Assembly (NCBI GenBank): GCA_037178975.1
Contig: JASJZH010000002.1
Span: 2,666,001-2,730,000, forward strand
DNA length: 64,000 nt
From: Oscheius tipulae
Lineage: Eukaryota > Nematoda > Chromadorea > Rhabditida > Rhabditidae
Reading direction: 5' to 3'
Shown: piece by piece, positions 45,058 through 56,241 of the stretch
How the letters are laid out: each line of letters begins with the position of its first letter
Position numbering within the stretch: position 1 is the first letter of the stretch
Program-made: the position numbers and the translations under genes
Notes under the pieces: generated by a model
The model's database searches: none
Seen by the model: only the letters and a program-made list of their open reading frames with translations
What the model was told of the DNA's origin: nothing

Positions 45058-47541
45058 ATGCTGCACTCTTGCGTAATAAGATCTGCTCAACGGACTCTCA
45101 GACCGAGAGCCGGAACAAAATGCTATCAGAAGCGAGGAGCAGCTTGGGGAGACAGCTACCGGATGGGACACATCTATCCAGAACTGCCGGATGGAGTCAA
45201 ACCGACCCATATCGTTGTGGGAGCGGGGTCAGCTGGCTGTGTACTAGGTTGGTTGAACAGAGAGACGGAGAGACTGACAGGAAACGAGACAGAGACAGTC
45301 GGTATGTTAACCCCACTTTCAGCAAACCGTCTTTCCGAAAACCCCGATCATCGTGTGCTTCTTCTCGAAGCCGGGCCACGGGACCACTGGTGGGACTGGC
45401 GGATACACATGCCCGCAGCCCTGATGTACAATCTCTGCCACGATCAGTAGGTTCACTGCTCAGATGTAGTCGAATAACCAGCTTCCGTTAAGGTACAACT
45501 GGTTCTACCACACGACAGCACAGAAGAATTTAAACAATCGCGTTATCTACTGGCCGAGAGGAAGGTAAGGACTGTCTCTGTCTCTTTGAAATAGCTTGTT
45601 TCAGAGTCTGGGGTGGTAGCTCGACTCTCAATGCTATGTGCTACGTCCGAGGGAATGCTCAGGACTACAATCGTTGGGAGAAGGAAGACGGAGCTGCAGG
45701 TTGGAACTACGCCAACTGTCTCCCCTATTTCAAGAAAATGGAAACCTATGAGGGTACAGCGGTTAGTTCTATTGTTTTCTATTAAAAGATATTTGGTTTG
45801 TCTAAAGCTTTTCCTGCAGATGGACCACCGTGACAGACCAAAACTGTAGGTTTCTCGTTGTTGAGCACTTCCCATCCCTTGGTTTTGCGTTTTCGCTTTC
45901 ACTGTCGTGACCTTCCCCTTTTAGGAAGCGGCATTTCGTGGGACAGAAGGCCCTCTCCATGTCAGACAAGCTCCGGCCGACCACCCCCTTCACAAAGCTT
46001 TCCTCGAATCTGGTAAGCAGCACGCAATCGGGACGACAGAAGACATGAACGGGAGGAAACAGGAAGGAATCACGAGAATGGATCAGACTATCAAGAAGGG
46101 AATGAGGTACTGTTGCTGTCTTGTACTTTTGGCTGCCTAACTGTGGCTGCTAATTCCCAAAAATATTGTATCACATCGGTTATCTAACTGATGAATGTGT
46201 GGCAGCCGAGATCGTACGGGAATGACTGCAACTGTAGCGCCATTGTCTAACTTCGAGCCAGTGTCTGTTCGTTCACGATAACAAGACAGTTCTATGATTT
46301 CCTATTCAGATGGAGCTCCTCCCAAGCCTATCTTCACCCAGCTCTTACCAGACCGAACATCTTCACCTCTTCTGGTATCACATGTACAAAGGTACTCTTT
46401 GACAAGAGGAAGGCTATAGGAGTCGAGATCATCAGGTACTTTTTAGACAAGCAACGCAATCCCGACATTTTCAGAAAGGTCAACTTCCTGGGTACAGAGA
46501 GCATCGATTCCTACAGTCGAGAGAAAATCTACTGTGAAGGAGATGTTATTTTGGCCGGAGGAGCCATCAACTCGCCACAGTTGTTGATGTTGAGTGGAGT
46601 TGGTCCGGCTGACCATCTGAGAAGCTTGGAGATTCCTGTAGTACAGGATTTGCCGGGAGTTGGACAGAACTTGCAGGTACTGTCTCTGTCTCTATCTCTA
46701 TGTCTCTCCCTGATCTTAACTAAAGAATATTTTCATAATCATTTTCAGGACCACCTAGAGATCTACGTTCAGCAGAAGTGCACAAAACCTATCACCCTCT
46801 ACGACAAGAGCAGTTGGCGTTTCCCTCACAACATGATCCGGACTGGAATTGAATGGTTCACCAATAAAACGGGACTAGCCTCTACGAGTCATCTGGAAAC
46901 GGGTGGATTCGCCAGATCGACGCCGGACAAGCCCTACGGAGACATCCAGTTCCATTTCCTACCCTCAACAGTTCACGACGACGGCAGGACAAATGGAAGC
47001 TGTCATGCTTTTCAAGTGCATGTGGGACCGATGCGATCGAAGTCAAGAGGAGAGATCAGGCTACAGCACAAGGACCCGAGAAGGCCACCCTATATGAATC
47101 CGAACTATATGAATCACGACGATGATTGGAAAGAGTTCCGTCGATGTATTCGAATGGCCAGGGAGATCTTCGCCACCCCTGCTTTTGAACCTTTCAGAGG
47201 GGAAGAACTGGCTCCTGGATCAACAGTTCAGTCTGATGCTGACATTGACAGCTTTGTGAGGTAGGAACAGTGACAGTGACGGTAACAGTGACTGTTTTCA
47301 GACAGAAAGCCGCCTCGGCCTATCATCCCTCCTGCAGTTGTAAAATGGGGCCAGCTTCGGATCGCATGGCTGTCGTAGATCCAGAAACCATGTCTGTCCA
47401 CGGCCTGGAGAATCTAAAGATCGCCGACGCCAGCGTGATGCCCTCGATCATAACAGGAAATCTGAATGCTCCAACGATGATGTTGGCCGAACGGGCGGCG
47501 GATCTCATCCAGGCCAAAAAACTCCCCCCAATAGACATCTA
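45058..47541 (+). CDS. chdh-1: Choline dehydrogenase (mitochondrial GMC oxidoreductase)
   Basis: FAD-dependent oxidation of choline to betaine aldehyde in mitochondria. The N-terminus is Arg-rich without acids ([19 protein letters not shown]), a likely targeting peptide. The Rossmann motif is [15 protein letters not shown] (junction in phase across an 80-bp intron), followed by [12 protein letters not shown]. The first GMC signature is [20 protein letters not shown], the second [17 protein letters not shown]. The C-terminal domain has [24 protein letters not shown] (catalytic His) and [17 protein letters not shown], stopping at 47541. About nine exons, roughly 590 residues, normal for CHDH. 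An acceptor-like ctccag lies 3 bp before the ATG. GMC subfamily assignment is by overall motif match. Confidence 0.93.
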
Positions 47542-48182
47542 ACACTGTGATTTTGTGCCATTCCTTCGATGTCTTTCCACCCAGAGATTCTCTATTCAGA
47601 GACGGGTCAGAAACCTCACAAATACATATTGGGATATGGAGAGTACTGGTTGTTTCAGAGAAAAACTACGCATAATTTTATTAGGTTCTATTGAATGAAG
47701 TTTTAAATTTATTTGAGCGCTCTTTTTATTCATTGTATCGGTTCAATGCCGTGATATTCCTTCGTACTCTTTATATTTGCCTAACAAGTACCAAGAAATC
47801 CCAATCCTTCGATTATGGTCCTTGTACGGCCTATCGAGCTCCATATCTCGTGCTAACATTGAATATTCAGTCATAACCATACTGGTCAGAAACAAGCAAA
47901 ATTTGAACAACAACTTGACTGAATATTCTTCATTTCAATACACTGACCGATGTTGATGGGAGCCGCAGCGAAAACTACAAACTGAGGGTCGGGCTGAATG
48001 TGACTGCTCCGCCAGAAAACTGTCGTTTCGAGACTACAAATCCAATCGATTAGCACCAAGAAATGGCATTAATCGATTTATGTAGTATTCTCATGCTCAA
48101 CATTTTTATCAGTTTTCTTTCCGCCCTTGCGCACAGCTCTTGATCCAAGATACCAAATGTTAGACATCCCTATCTTTCAGAG
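47542..48182. other. Intergenic region with a trans-splice-like acceptor
   Basis: No gene recognised. It ends in ctatctttcag directly before agATG of eIF3d, the arrangement of a spliced-leader acceptor. There is no clear AATAAA for the upstream gene. Confidence 0.5.
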
Positions 48183-51100
48183 ATGACTGACCTACCCAAG
48201 CTCGAAATTCTCGACCTGCTCGAGGACAATGCCAATGGCTGGGGCCCCACGGCTCCTCCCAAGAACTTGGACTCTGGCATCCCGTTTCAGCAGTTTAACA
48301 AGGCTGACCGAATCGGTCGTGTGGCTGATTGGATCGGAGTCGATCGCTTCTTCCGCCGAGGAAATGAACGGTAAACTTTCTGGTCGGAAAACCAAAATGT
48401 TACTTTCAGTTACAACGAGAGAGTCTATGGCTCGGCAGCCAATGCTGGTAGCCAATTCGATTACATTCACGGAATCGAAGAGAACAACTTCCAACTGGTG
48501 AGACAATACGGGTGCGACAACATGATACTTTTTTTAGGTTGACAGCAGCAAGCCAGTCCAACGCCCGACTCAACGCAACTTCCGTAATCGTCAGCTACAG
48601 TTCAAGAAGCTTCTCCAGAAGGATCAGGAAAGGAAGGAACTGTCCAATCAAGGCCAGAATGTCAAGCTGAAGCGCAGCATCGCCAAAGAGCAGCAGCGTG
48701 CCTACAAGATGTGGCAGCGCAGAGGAGGAAATGCCAGACAGGGACAGAGACCGGCCGGAGGGCGCTACCAGGGAGACAGACCCAAGGAGAGACAGGCCTC
48801 GGTGCTTGTCGACAAGAACTGGCCTGTTTTGGAAGAGTTCGACTTTCCCAGATTGAGCAAGCTCAATATGCCCAATATCGGTGCTGGAAAGGATATCGGA
48901 AATCATCAGTATGGTACACTTCATTATTATGACAAGGTAGGTTAATGTCTCTGTCTCTCTATCTCTATGTCTCTTTATCTCCTTTCTCCTGTCTCATTCA
49001 AATTCTTCCAGACAATGGATCGAATCTCTGTCAAGGCTCCTACTGGACTTCAAAAATGCGGCGGAACCTTCTTCAACGGTTCCACTTCTGATGACCCGGT
49101 AATTCAAGAGCTAGCCAGCCAGGGAATCGGAAACGTCTTTGCCACTGACATCATTCTGGCCACTCTAATGAGTGCCTCCCGTTCTATCTACTCCTGGGAC
49201 ATCGTGGCTGAACGTTTCGGCGACCTTCTCTTCTTGGACAAGAGAACCGAGGGAATCATCAACCCGGTCGATGCTCTGACTGTCAGTGAGACCAGTGCTG
49301 AGCCCCCAGTCTGGGAGGGAAATGGACTGAACAACGCGAAGGATCTGGCCACGGAGGCTCTCTACATCAACCAGAACTTCCGTCGTCAAGTTCTGAGAAG
49401 GAACGAGGAGGGATACAAGCTGGCCAACCCGAGCATGCCGTTCGATGATGAGATAGGAGATGTGGAGTGTGCTTACAGGTGAAGGGGAGACAGTCGGACA
49501 CATTTAAAGGCAGGGCGGCAACGACTAAAACATGGTAGGCTACTGTAAGAAGAGAGGTAGAGAGCAATTCGAAGTATCCCACTAAGGACAGTGTTGAGTA
49601 TGTAAGAGTGAATAGACAAAAGCAGACCTACCTACCTTTGGTACCATTCGCCCTTCTTTCCAAATTGGTCAACAAACTCTGATCAAGGTCTCCACGGTCT
49701 CCTGAAGACGACCAGTGTATTGGCCGTCCTGGTAGCTGCAGTCGTCGGCATCATTTGAGTAGCAGAAGTCGACTTCCTGGCAGTATTGACCTGGTAGTCG
49801 TGGTCCTGCCTCCTAGAAGTCGTGTAGGGACAGTTATTTGTGATCCGTGGCTTGGGGTTAGTAGTCAGTGGATAAGCAGGCTGCTTTGTGGCGGTAGACG
49901 TAGTCTCTACCGTTCCCACTGCATAGTAGTCGAGGTGTTCCGTAGTCCAATGAGTCATTTCTGTCTAAGCTTGGTAGTCGAGATTGTGTCAGCCTTGTTA
50001 TCTCTTCCAGCATCGATAGACGGTTGCGAAGAATACGGCGAGAGAAGAGCTTCCTTTTTGATAAAGAGGTAACAACTTCCGACGAAAGGCGCTTAGGTGA
50101 CTAGCTACAGAAGCGAACGTCTTACCATAACTTGTCAAGGATTTGACTCAACAAGTTCTGTTTGCAAAGGGGATCAGTACTGACAGGATAACGGACATTA
50201 GGAACTTAGTCATTAAGACAGTCAGAGAGAGGGACAGGGACAGTGACAGTCACTAACCAACTGCTCCAGATACCGTAGCTGGTCTCTCGGCAATGGAGTC
50301 AATGGGAAGCCAGTCGAGGTTGTCTGTCGTACTGAGCACGACGGAGCTCTCCACAATCCGTCCGGAGAGCCTCTGATGATGACCATCAAAGCTTTCAACG
50401 AATGGGACAGCAGTCAATCTGGTGGTGTTGACTGGCGCAGCAAGTTGGATATCCAGCGGGGAGCTGTCTTGGCCACGGAAATCAAGAACAACAACTGCAA
50501 GCTGGCCAAGTGGACCATTCAGGTGACTTCACTTTCAATTTTTTGTAAGAAAACTTGGTTTAGGCTCTTCTGGCCAACTCGGACGTGATCAAGTTCGGCT
50601 ATGTCAGTCGTTACGCTGTCAAGAACACCGCCCAGCACATGATCTTGGGAACTCAGCAGCTCAAACCGACCGAGTTCGCTCAGAACATCTCTCTGAACAT
50701 GGACAACGCTTGGGGGGTTCTGCGATGCATCATTGACAGGTGAGTCTAGTTCTCTCTTGGCTGTGGTACTGTAAAGAAGTGAGTGTCAAGTTGTTGTGTC
50801 TCTTACTGACCTAAAGGTGAGAAAGAGTGAAAGTGTTTGGCAATGGGTCCCGCAACGCAAATAAATTTAAGGCTTATTGGCGCTTATCTCACACATAGTT
50901 CTTGTTCCCACTTCCGCGGGGAGTCCGGAAATTGAAACACTTTTCGTGGTCAACTCATTCCCTAAGGAGGGCCCTTGGTCATGAGGGAGAGACTTTGCTC
51001 CGCCTTGTACGTCGTTACATAAGCCGGCAATCACCGAGAAAGGCTCGGTGATAGTAGCTTCCGATCTGGCCACCGCGCACTGCCGGAAGCGGATAAAATA

Positions 51101-53061
51101 CAGTGCGCGTCATAACTATAAAGGCACCCCAGTTTTTAGCTGTGGAGCCAAAACTACGCATTTAAAAAAAATCTGACAATGCCATCTTTTTCTACGGTAT
51201 TCAAAACCCTTGTAAAAAAATCTACAGACCCATCGGATTATCCTTCTGCCCTAGATAAACAAAAAGGTCTCGACGTGTCGAATTCAGAAGCGTCAAAACT
51301 ATAAAGGCACTAACAAAACAATTCATATAAATAGCTTAACTTTAAATGTTTCAGTAGTCGGTGGCTCTTCCGTTGCGGGAGATCAACTGGAACAGACGGC
51401 TGTTCATCGAGAGAGAAAGATTCTTCAAAACAATGGGGTTCAGGCTCCTCCAGGCGATAAGAATGGCATTCTTCAGCTCCTGTACAGTTGAGAACTGCTT
51501 GCCGCTCTTGTAGACCTCTCTGACGAGAATTCCCCAGAGATTTTCAATCGGATTGATATCGGGAGAACAGGCGGGCCACGGCAAAGTGTTGACCTTGTTG
51601 CTTTGCAGCCAGAGCCTAGTGGAGTTGGATGAATGGATCGGCGCGTTATCATGTTGAAACGTCATCTGCGGATTGGCATGGAGGTAAGGAAGCAGGTTGT
51701 TCTGGAGCACATCTTGATAGTCGAGGCTATACATCCTGCTGGTAACAAACTCGAGCGAGACAGTACCGTCGTGTGAGTCTGCCGCCCAGACCATAACCGA
51801 AGCGCCACCAAAATTTCTCTTCGAGAAATAAACCGGGTCCTTCCTCAAGTCGCGCCAATACGATGTATTCCCATCCGGACCGTCAAGATTCCACTTTTTT
51901 TCGTCGGAGAAGATGACCTATAGAAGCTATGAAAACAAAAATTTAGATTTACTCACTTTAGTCCAATCAGTATTGAAGTGGTTTCTCGCAAAGGTCATCC
52001 TATCAGCAATGTGACGAGGGAGAAGTCGGGGAGCAGACTTCATTTTCTGTCTGGCCAAATGAGCATTCCTGTGGATGAAGCGGAGAACAGTGCTGTTCGA
52101 AACACTGAGACGGAGATCGGATTTCAGGAGAGCAGTGGTCACTCTTTTGTTGGAGACAGTTCGAGCGATCATTCGCTCGTCCCTGATTGTCAGCTTTCTT
52201 GGTCTTCCTCCTCTGTTTTTAGCTCCATAGCCAACAGGATTCTTGCGATAATTGTCCACCACGGTAGGAGAACATCCTATGGTAGTAGCTATGGCCCTGT
52301 TGCTCAATCCTTGACCAACAAGGACGTCAACCTGTCCCCTCTCTACATCCGTTAGGCGGGCTCCTAGAGGCATCATAAAGGTATTCGGAGATGAGCAGGT
52401 GTTGAATGAGTGCCAGAAGCAACTTTTCCATTCTTTTATACGCATGATTTAACATGTGTCGATAAGTAAAAACTCTAAATACCGTCTGCCTTTATAGTTT
52501 TGACGCTTCTGAATTCGACACGTCGAGACCTTTTTGTTTATCTAGGGCAGAAGGATAATCCGATGGGTCTGTAGATTTTTTTACAAGGGGTTTGAATACC
52601 GTAGAAAAAGATGTCATTGTCAGATTTTTTTTTAATGCGTAGTTTTGGCTCCACAGCTAAAAACTGGGGTGCCTTTATAGTTATGACGCGCACTGTAGAC
52701 CTCTAATGTCTATTCTTATTCTCATTGTAAAGATGGTACGGGGAGACGCTGTTTTTTCTCGAACAAATCCGAGGAAAAACGGGTGACCACAATCCTTGCT
52801 CTGCTGTGTAACTGACTAATGGGGCCTGAAGATTGGTCCTGGCAGTTTAACAACGAAGTCGTGGCCTCAAGTCCTTCGCATTTTTGTCTCCTCTAGCCCT
52901 AAAAACCCCCAACTTTCAGTCTGATGCGCCAGCCGACCGGCAAATACCTCCTCCTGAAGGACCCGATGTCTCCGGTCGTCCGTCTCTTCTCCGTCCCCGA
53001 TTCGGCTTTCGACGGGGACAAGGATGATGTCGCTAAGGACGAGTCTTCCGACGAAGAATAA
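48183..53061 (+). CDS. eif-3.D: Eukaryotic translation initiation factor 3 subunit D
   Basis: Cytosolic eIF3 subunit that contacts the 40S and can bind the mRNA cap. Blocks in order: [19 protein letters not shown], an RNA-gate-like linker ([20 protein letters not shown]), [34 protein letters not shown], and [14 protein letters not shown]. Then [100 protein letters not shown] and [19 protein letters not shown]. The tail is acidic (DESSDEE). Stop 53061; AATAAA near 53119. Intron 49482-50272 is about 790 bp; intron 50741-52919 is about 2.2 kb and holds a Tc3-like transposon. Length and motifs are normal for the family. Confidence 0.96.
50815..51099. other. GC-rich, hairpin-containing patch beside the transposon
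   Basis: Within the eIF3d intron, immediately left of the Tc3-like element. It contains a perfect 9-bp stem, ATCACCGAG-AAAGG-CTCGGTGAT (about 51030-51052), and repeated GCCGGAAG/GCCGGCAA words. It could be a remnant of another mobile element; no terminal repeats or coding match were found. Confidence 0.35.
51101..51309 (+). repeat. Left terminal inverted repeat of the Tc3-like element
   Basis: Pairs with 52487-52695. Internal direct-repeat words at both ends are the likely transposase-binding sites. Confidence 0.92.
51351..52376 (-). CDS. Tc3-like DD34E transposase
   Basis: Cut-and-paste transposase. The start chosen is [15 protein letters not shown] (52376), matching the Tc3A start (MPRGSALSDTERAQ); an in-frame ATG at 52445 would add 23 residues. 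An N-terminal paired-type HTH ([14 protein letters not shown] ... [12 protein letters not shown]) leads into [13 protein letters not shown] and [11 protein letters not shown] short intron (about 1951-1913 within 51,xxx: 51955-51917) joins [16 protein letters not shown] (first Asp), then [19 protein letters not shown] (second Asp) and [14 protein letters not shown] (Glu). The spacing is 34 residues, so DD34E. The stop is at 51351. No frameshift or internal stop was seen, so the protein may be functional. Confidence 0.95.
52487..52695 (-). repeat. Right terminal inverted repeat of the Tc3-like element
   Basis: Reverse complement of 51101-51309 with about three mismatches; ends CGCGCACTG next to the TA target site. 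Confidence 0.92.
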
Positions 53062-53202
53062 CTTCTGTTTCTGTTGAAAAAGCTATCTATTTTTGAATAA
53101 TTGTAGTTGTTTTTTCTAAATAAAACAGCTTGTTGACATGTTTACTTCTTTTTAAAAAGGAAAACACAATTTCTATACAATCGAAAGAGTAACGTCGTCT
53201 AT

Positions 53203-53953
53203 TTAGCGGTAGGTGCCGTACTTTTCCTTGTGGTTGCCCCAGTATTCCGGGTCTTCGGCGCTGTCTGGCGGGATTCCGAGCTCCTCGTCGCTGAACTCGG
53301 TCAGATATGGCATGTACCAATGGCCCTGAAAATGTAGTGTTCGAGGTGAAAAACAACCACAGGAAGGAGAACCTATTGTCATTTTTGACAATCGTCTTAC
53401 TGCTTTTTTTTCTCTCAGTTTCTCGCATCCAAAAACGGTAAAGCTGCATAGATATGCCACAATCTGTCCAAATACCAATCCCAATTCAGAGAACTTCAAT
53501 AGACTGGATGAATAAGGAAACTCACAAAAAGATGTCCAGAATGGTAGTACATATGATACGTAAACCAGGCCCAGAGAATGGCGCTAATGGCGTAGCTCAG
53601 ACAGCGGTCAATATAGGTACGTCCCATCGTCGGTGTACGGTAGAAGTAGCTACAAATTTTTTCATTATTTTGGGATCCATTTGAGTGAAAAAAAAGGGCA
53701 AAACTAAGGCAAAACCCCACTCGGGAATGAGCTTATCTCCCTTCTCGGGACTGCCACGGTAGTCTCCGTCGTAGGTGTGAAGTTCCGGGTTCTCCTGGGC
53801 TCCCATCTTGCCTCCGACTGGCACATTCGGCCCGAGAGCGTCCTGTCCCCAGGCGAAGCGGCCACGAAGCGGTCCCAGGGTGCTACGACCGCCGATCATC
53901 GACTTTACCCGCAGCTGTCGGGCTGCCAGAACTGCGAATCGCTGGCCTAGCAT
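53203..53953 (-). CDS. NDUFB2: NADH dehydrogenase (ubiquinone) 1 beta subcomplex subunit 2
   Basis: Accessory subunit of mitochondrial complex I in the inner membrane. Start 53953 (MLGQRFAVLAARQLRVKS, mitochondrial-type) lies directly after an acceptor-like gaatttag. Exon 1 ends GDKLIPEWG. Exon 2 holds YFYRTPTMGRTYIDRCL and the membrane segment SYAISAILWAWFTYHMYY. Exon 3 ends FSDEELGIPPDSAEDPEYW, the NDUFB2 signature (human TDEELGIPPDD). Stop 53203. The N-terminal extension is longer than in mammals. It lies about 135 bp downstream of RPF1 on the same strand, so it is probably the second gene of an operon. Confidence 0.9.
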
Positions 53954-54088
53954 CTAAATTCAACAATTTAACAAAAAATGTTATAATAGGTAGTTTCGGC
54001 GAGGAAACGCCAAAAAAACTACGAGGAAAAGTCTGATAATGGCTCTTCACAACAATAACAAAAATCAACAAGTAATATGTCCAGAGAT

Positions 54089-55694
54089 TTAGAGGAAAAA
54101 GCGTCGTCGAGTCGTCTCCATCTCGTGGCGCTTCAGTATCCATTCGAATTCACCCCAGCGAGTGTCGAAGGTGCCTTTTTGGAGCCATTTCAAACGGAGA
54201 GTGAAACGGGGACCAAGTTCCAGTAGGGCAGCTTTTTCTCCTTCCTTCTTGAACTCATACCTGAAGAAGAATGATTATCAAATACGAGATTTTGCCAGAG
54301 GTACGTTTTTCTAGAACCGTGAGCCAAAATGACTTGTCAGAGCCTGCCACATGATTAGTGAACAAGTCACATTCAGACTTTCCAGAACTTTAAGCTACTT
54401 TGAAGTTAATAGGAGCTCACAAAGGGATAAACCCGAACCTATGATGACGGAAGAAGATGTAATCGCGCTGATTATGTAAGGTGACGACCCGCCTTCCGAC
54501 AAACTTCGGGTCTTGAGGGAAGAGACAAGAGAACATGCGGGCGATTGAATGTCCCAAACGCGTGTTGAAGTTGTTCAAGATGACCTCCGGGTAGTGAGAC
54601 GTGCTCTCACCGAATTTCTGAAAGTTTTGCGTAAGTAAAGGGGATAAAAGTCAGACAAACCTTGAGATCCTTGGTCATTGTGAGAGTGTTGATTTTGAAA
54701 AAGGCTGTCGGTCCTTCCGGGAGATGACACAAGACGATTCCGTCTGAAAAATGGTTACTTTGTCAGACACAGACATGTCCTTTCCCACTGCTTTTTTTGG
54801 TCACAAACTCCATAGTTAGACAGCTGCGTCACTTTTTTTTCCTCAGCCACTGACTCGACAGTTAGCATAATCGCTTCATTTTCCATAGTGGCGATAGCGT
54901 GCTTTAAATACTACAAAAACAACTTACTAGGCTTCTTGTAGTCTTCATGAACGACGATCAAATCCGTGTAACCCTTCTCCGTGGCCTGTTTGACCACCTT
55001 CTTTAATGGAACGCCCTTCCGGCAGAAGATTTCGGCGTTGGGAATGCATTTGTGGAGCTCGAAACAGAACTGGAACGTCTTCTGAAAAGGAATTTGCTTA
55101 TTTGATGCTGTAATAAAAAGTTCCCTACCTTCTTAGCATGAGGAGAGACAGTTACAAGGACCTTGGGAGAGGTCTCCCGATTGAAATAGCTGGCAAATTC
55201 GTCGTTGGCCTCATCGTGTTCGACCTCCTCGTCATTTTCCACAACCATCGTCGCGTCATACTCCCTCGTGCTCTCAATCGTCTTCGGCACCTCCTTCTCG
55301 GGAGCCTCGTCGCCCAACTTTTCGCGAATTTTTTCACGCTCCGCTTGCCGCTCTCGTTTGGCCTCAAATTACATTATTTCACCGCATTTTCAACCAAGTT
55401 TGTAGCAAAAGAAGACTCTGGTAAAAAAAAAAAAGTTCATGAAAGAGAAAACTCGAAAAGACCAAACCTTTTTTAGGGCCCTCTTCAGAGCCTTTCCTCT
55501 ATCGTGCTTCGGCAGGTGCATGAAATCGTCCGGGCAGGCTGTGGCCTGAAATTTACCATTTTCATCAATCACGTAGAAATATAACTTACTTTTTGCTTGA
55601 CAGTGTCATACTCGCCAATCAGCTTCTTCCTATCTTTCGGGTCGAGCTCAATCACGACGTCCTCTTCCTTCTTTACCTTTTTCTTCAGCGGCAT
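54089..55694 (-). CDS. RPF1: Ribosome production factor 1 (Brix domain)
   Basis: Nucleolar factor for 60S assembly (5.8S/25S rRNA processing). Start 55694 ([14 protein letters not shown]) directly follows an aaatttccag acceptor. Blocks: [36 protein letters not shown] (human LGDKAPPKPVPKTIDNQR), [20 protein letters not shown], the Brix core [13 protein letters not shown] ... [63 protein letters not shown] and [20 protein letters not shown]. It ends ETTRRRFFL (human DTSRRKFHL) at 54089. About eight exons; near-complete agreement with the family. Part of the gene is copied at 58741-59247. Confidence 0.95.
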
Positions 55695-56241
55695 CTGGAA
55701 ATTTAGTCAATTAAGGACTTGTGTTAATTCAATTAATTGGTTTAACAAGACGAACAGAGTTTGAATTTGATCTAATTCAGTGAAAAACTAACGTAAGGAC
55801 CTGGATTTTTAGTAGGCATGCAACAATTGATTACATAAGAATTTTGCAGTTCATATCAAGTTTTCCTTATTATTTCCTGATAAAAGTAACGAAAAAGGAC
55901 AAAAAAGACGGAATTGGGCAACAATGATGGGGCAGGCGAACAAATACGCAATAAGTACAGAATACGCAACATTTTCGAACAAACGCAAATTATAATGTTA
56001 GATGATTTTCTTAATGGAGAACAAGAATTGTAGGCCTTCTACCAAGCAAATCAGTGGGAAATGGACAAAGGAAACGAGTTTATCATATAAGACTACACAT
56101 ATAAACGTAAAATAGAATGTATATTCTGAAACCGAGGCGATGAGATCCCGTGTCTAGAGGGAGGCATTCACAAAAAAACTTGAAGCAATATATAAAGTAC
56201 ACGTATTGTATCACAGGAAGAGAGATTTTTTAATTGTTCTT
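55695..56241. other. Intergenic region between RPF1 and torsin copy 1
   Basis: AT-rich. About 55875-56241 is repeated at 59248-59611 (words such as GGCGAACAAATACGCAA). It probably contains the torsin 3' UTR. Confidence 0.6.

Larger units (their letters stand above)
51101..52695 (-). mobile_element. Tc3-like DNA transposon (Tc1/mariner superfamily), apparently intact
   Basis: A 1,595-bp element flanked by TA at 51099-51100 and 52696-52697 (target-site duplication). The ends read CAGTGCGCGTCATAA. Terminal inverted repeats are about 209 bp each and nearly identical (about three mismatches by eye). The word CGTCAWAACTATAAAGGCAC occurs at the outer (51108-51127) and inner (51291-51310) end of each repeat, an IR/DR layout as in Tc3-type elements. 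The transposase is on the minus strand with one short intron. The element sits in the last intron of eIF3d. Confidence 0.95.

Noticed and set aside
49683-49958. Thr-rich 91-codon minus-strand ORF in an eIF3d intron
   Set aside because: Low complexity, no signals, no family.
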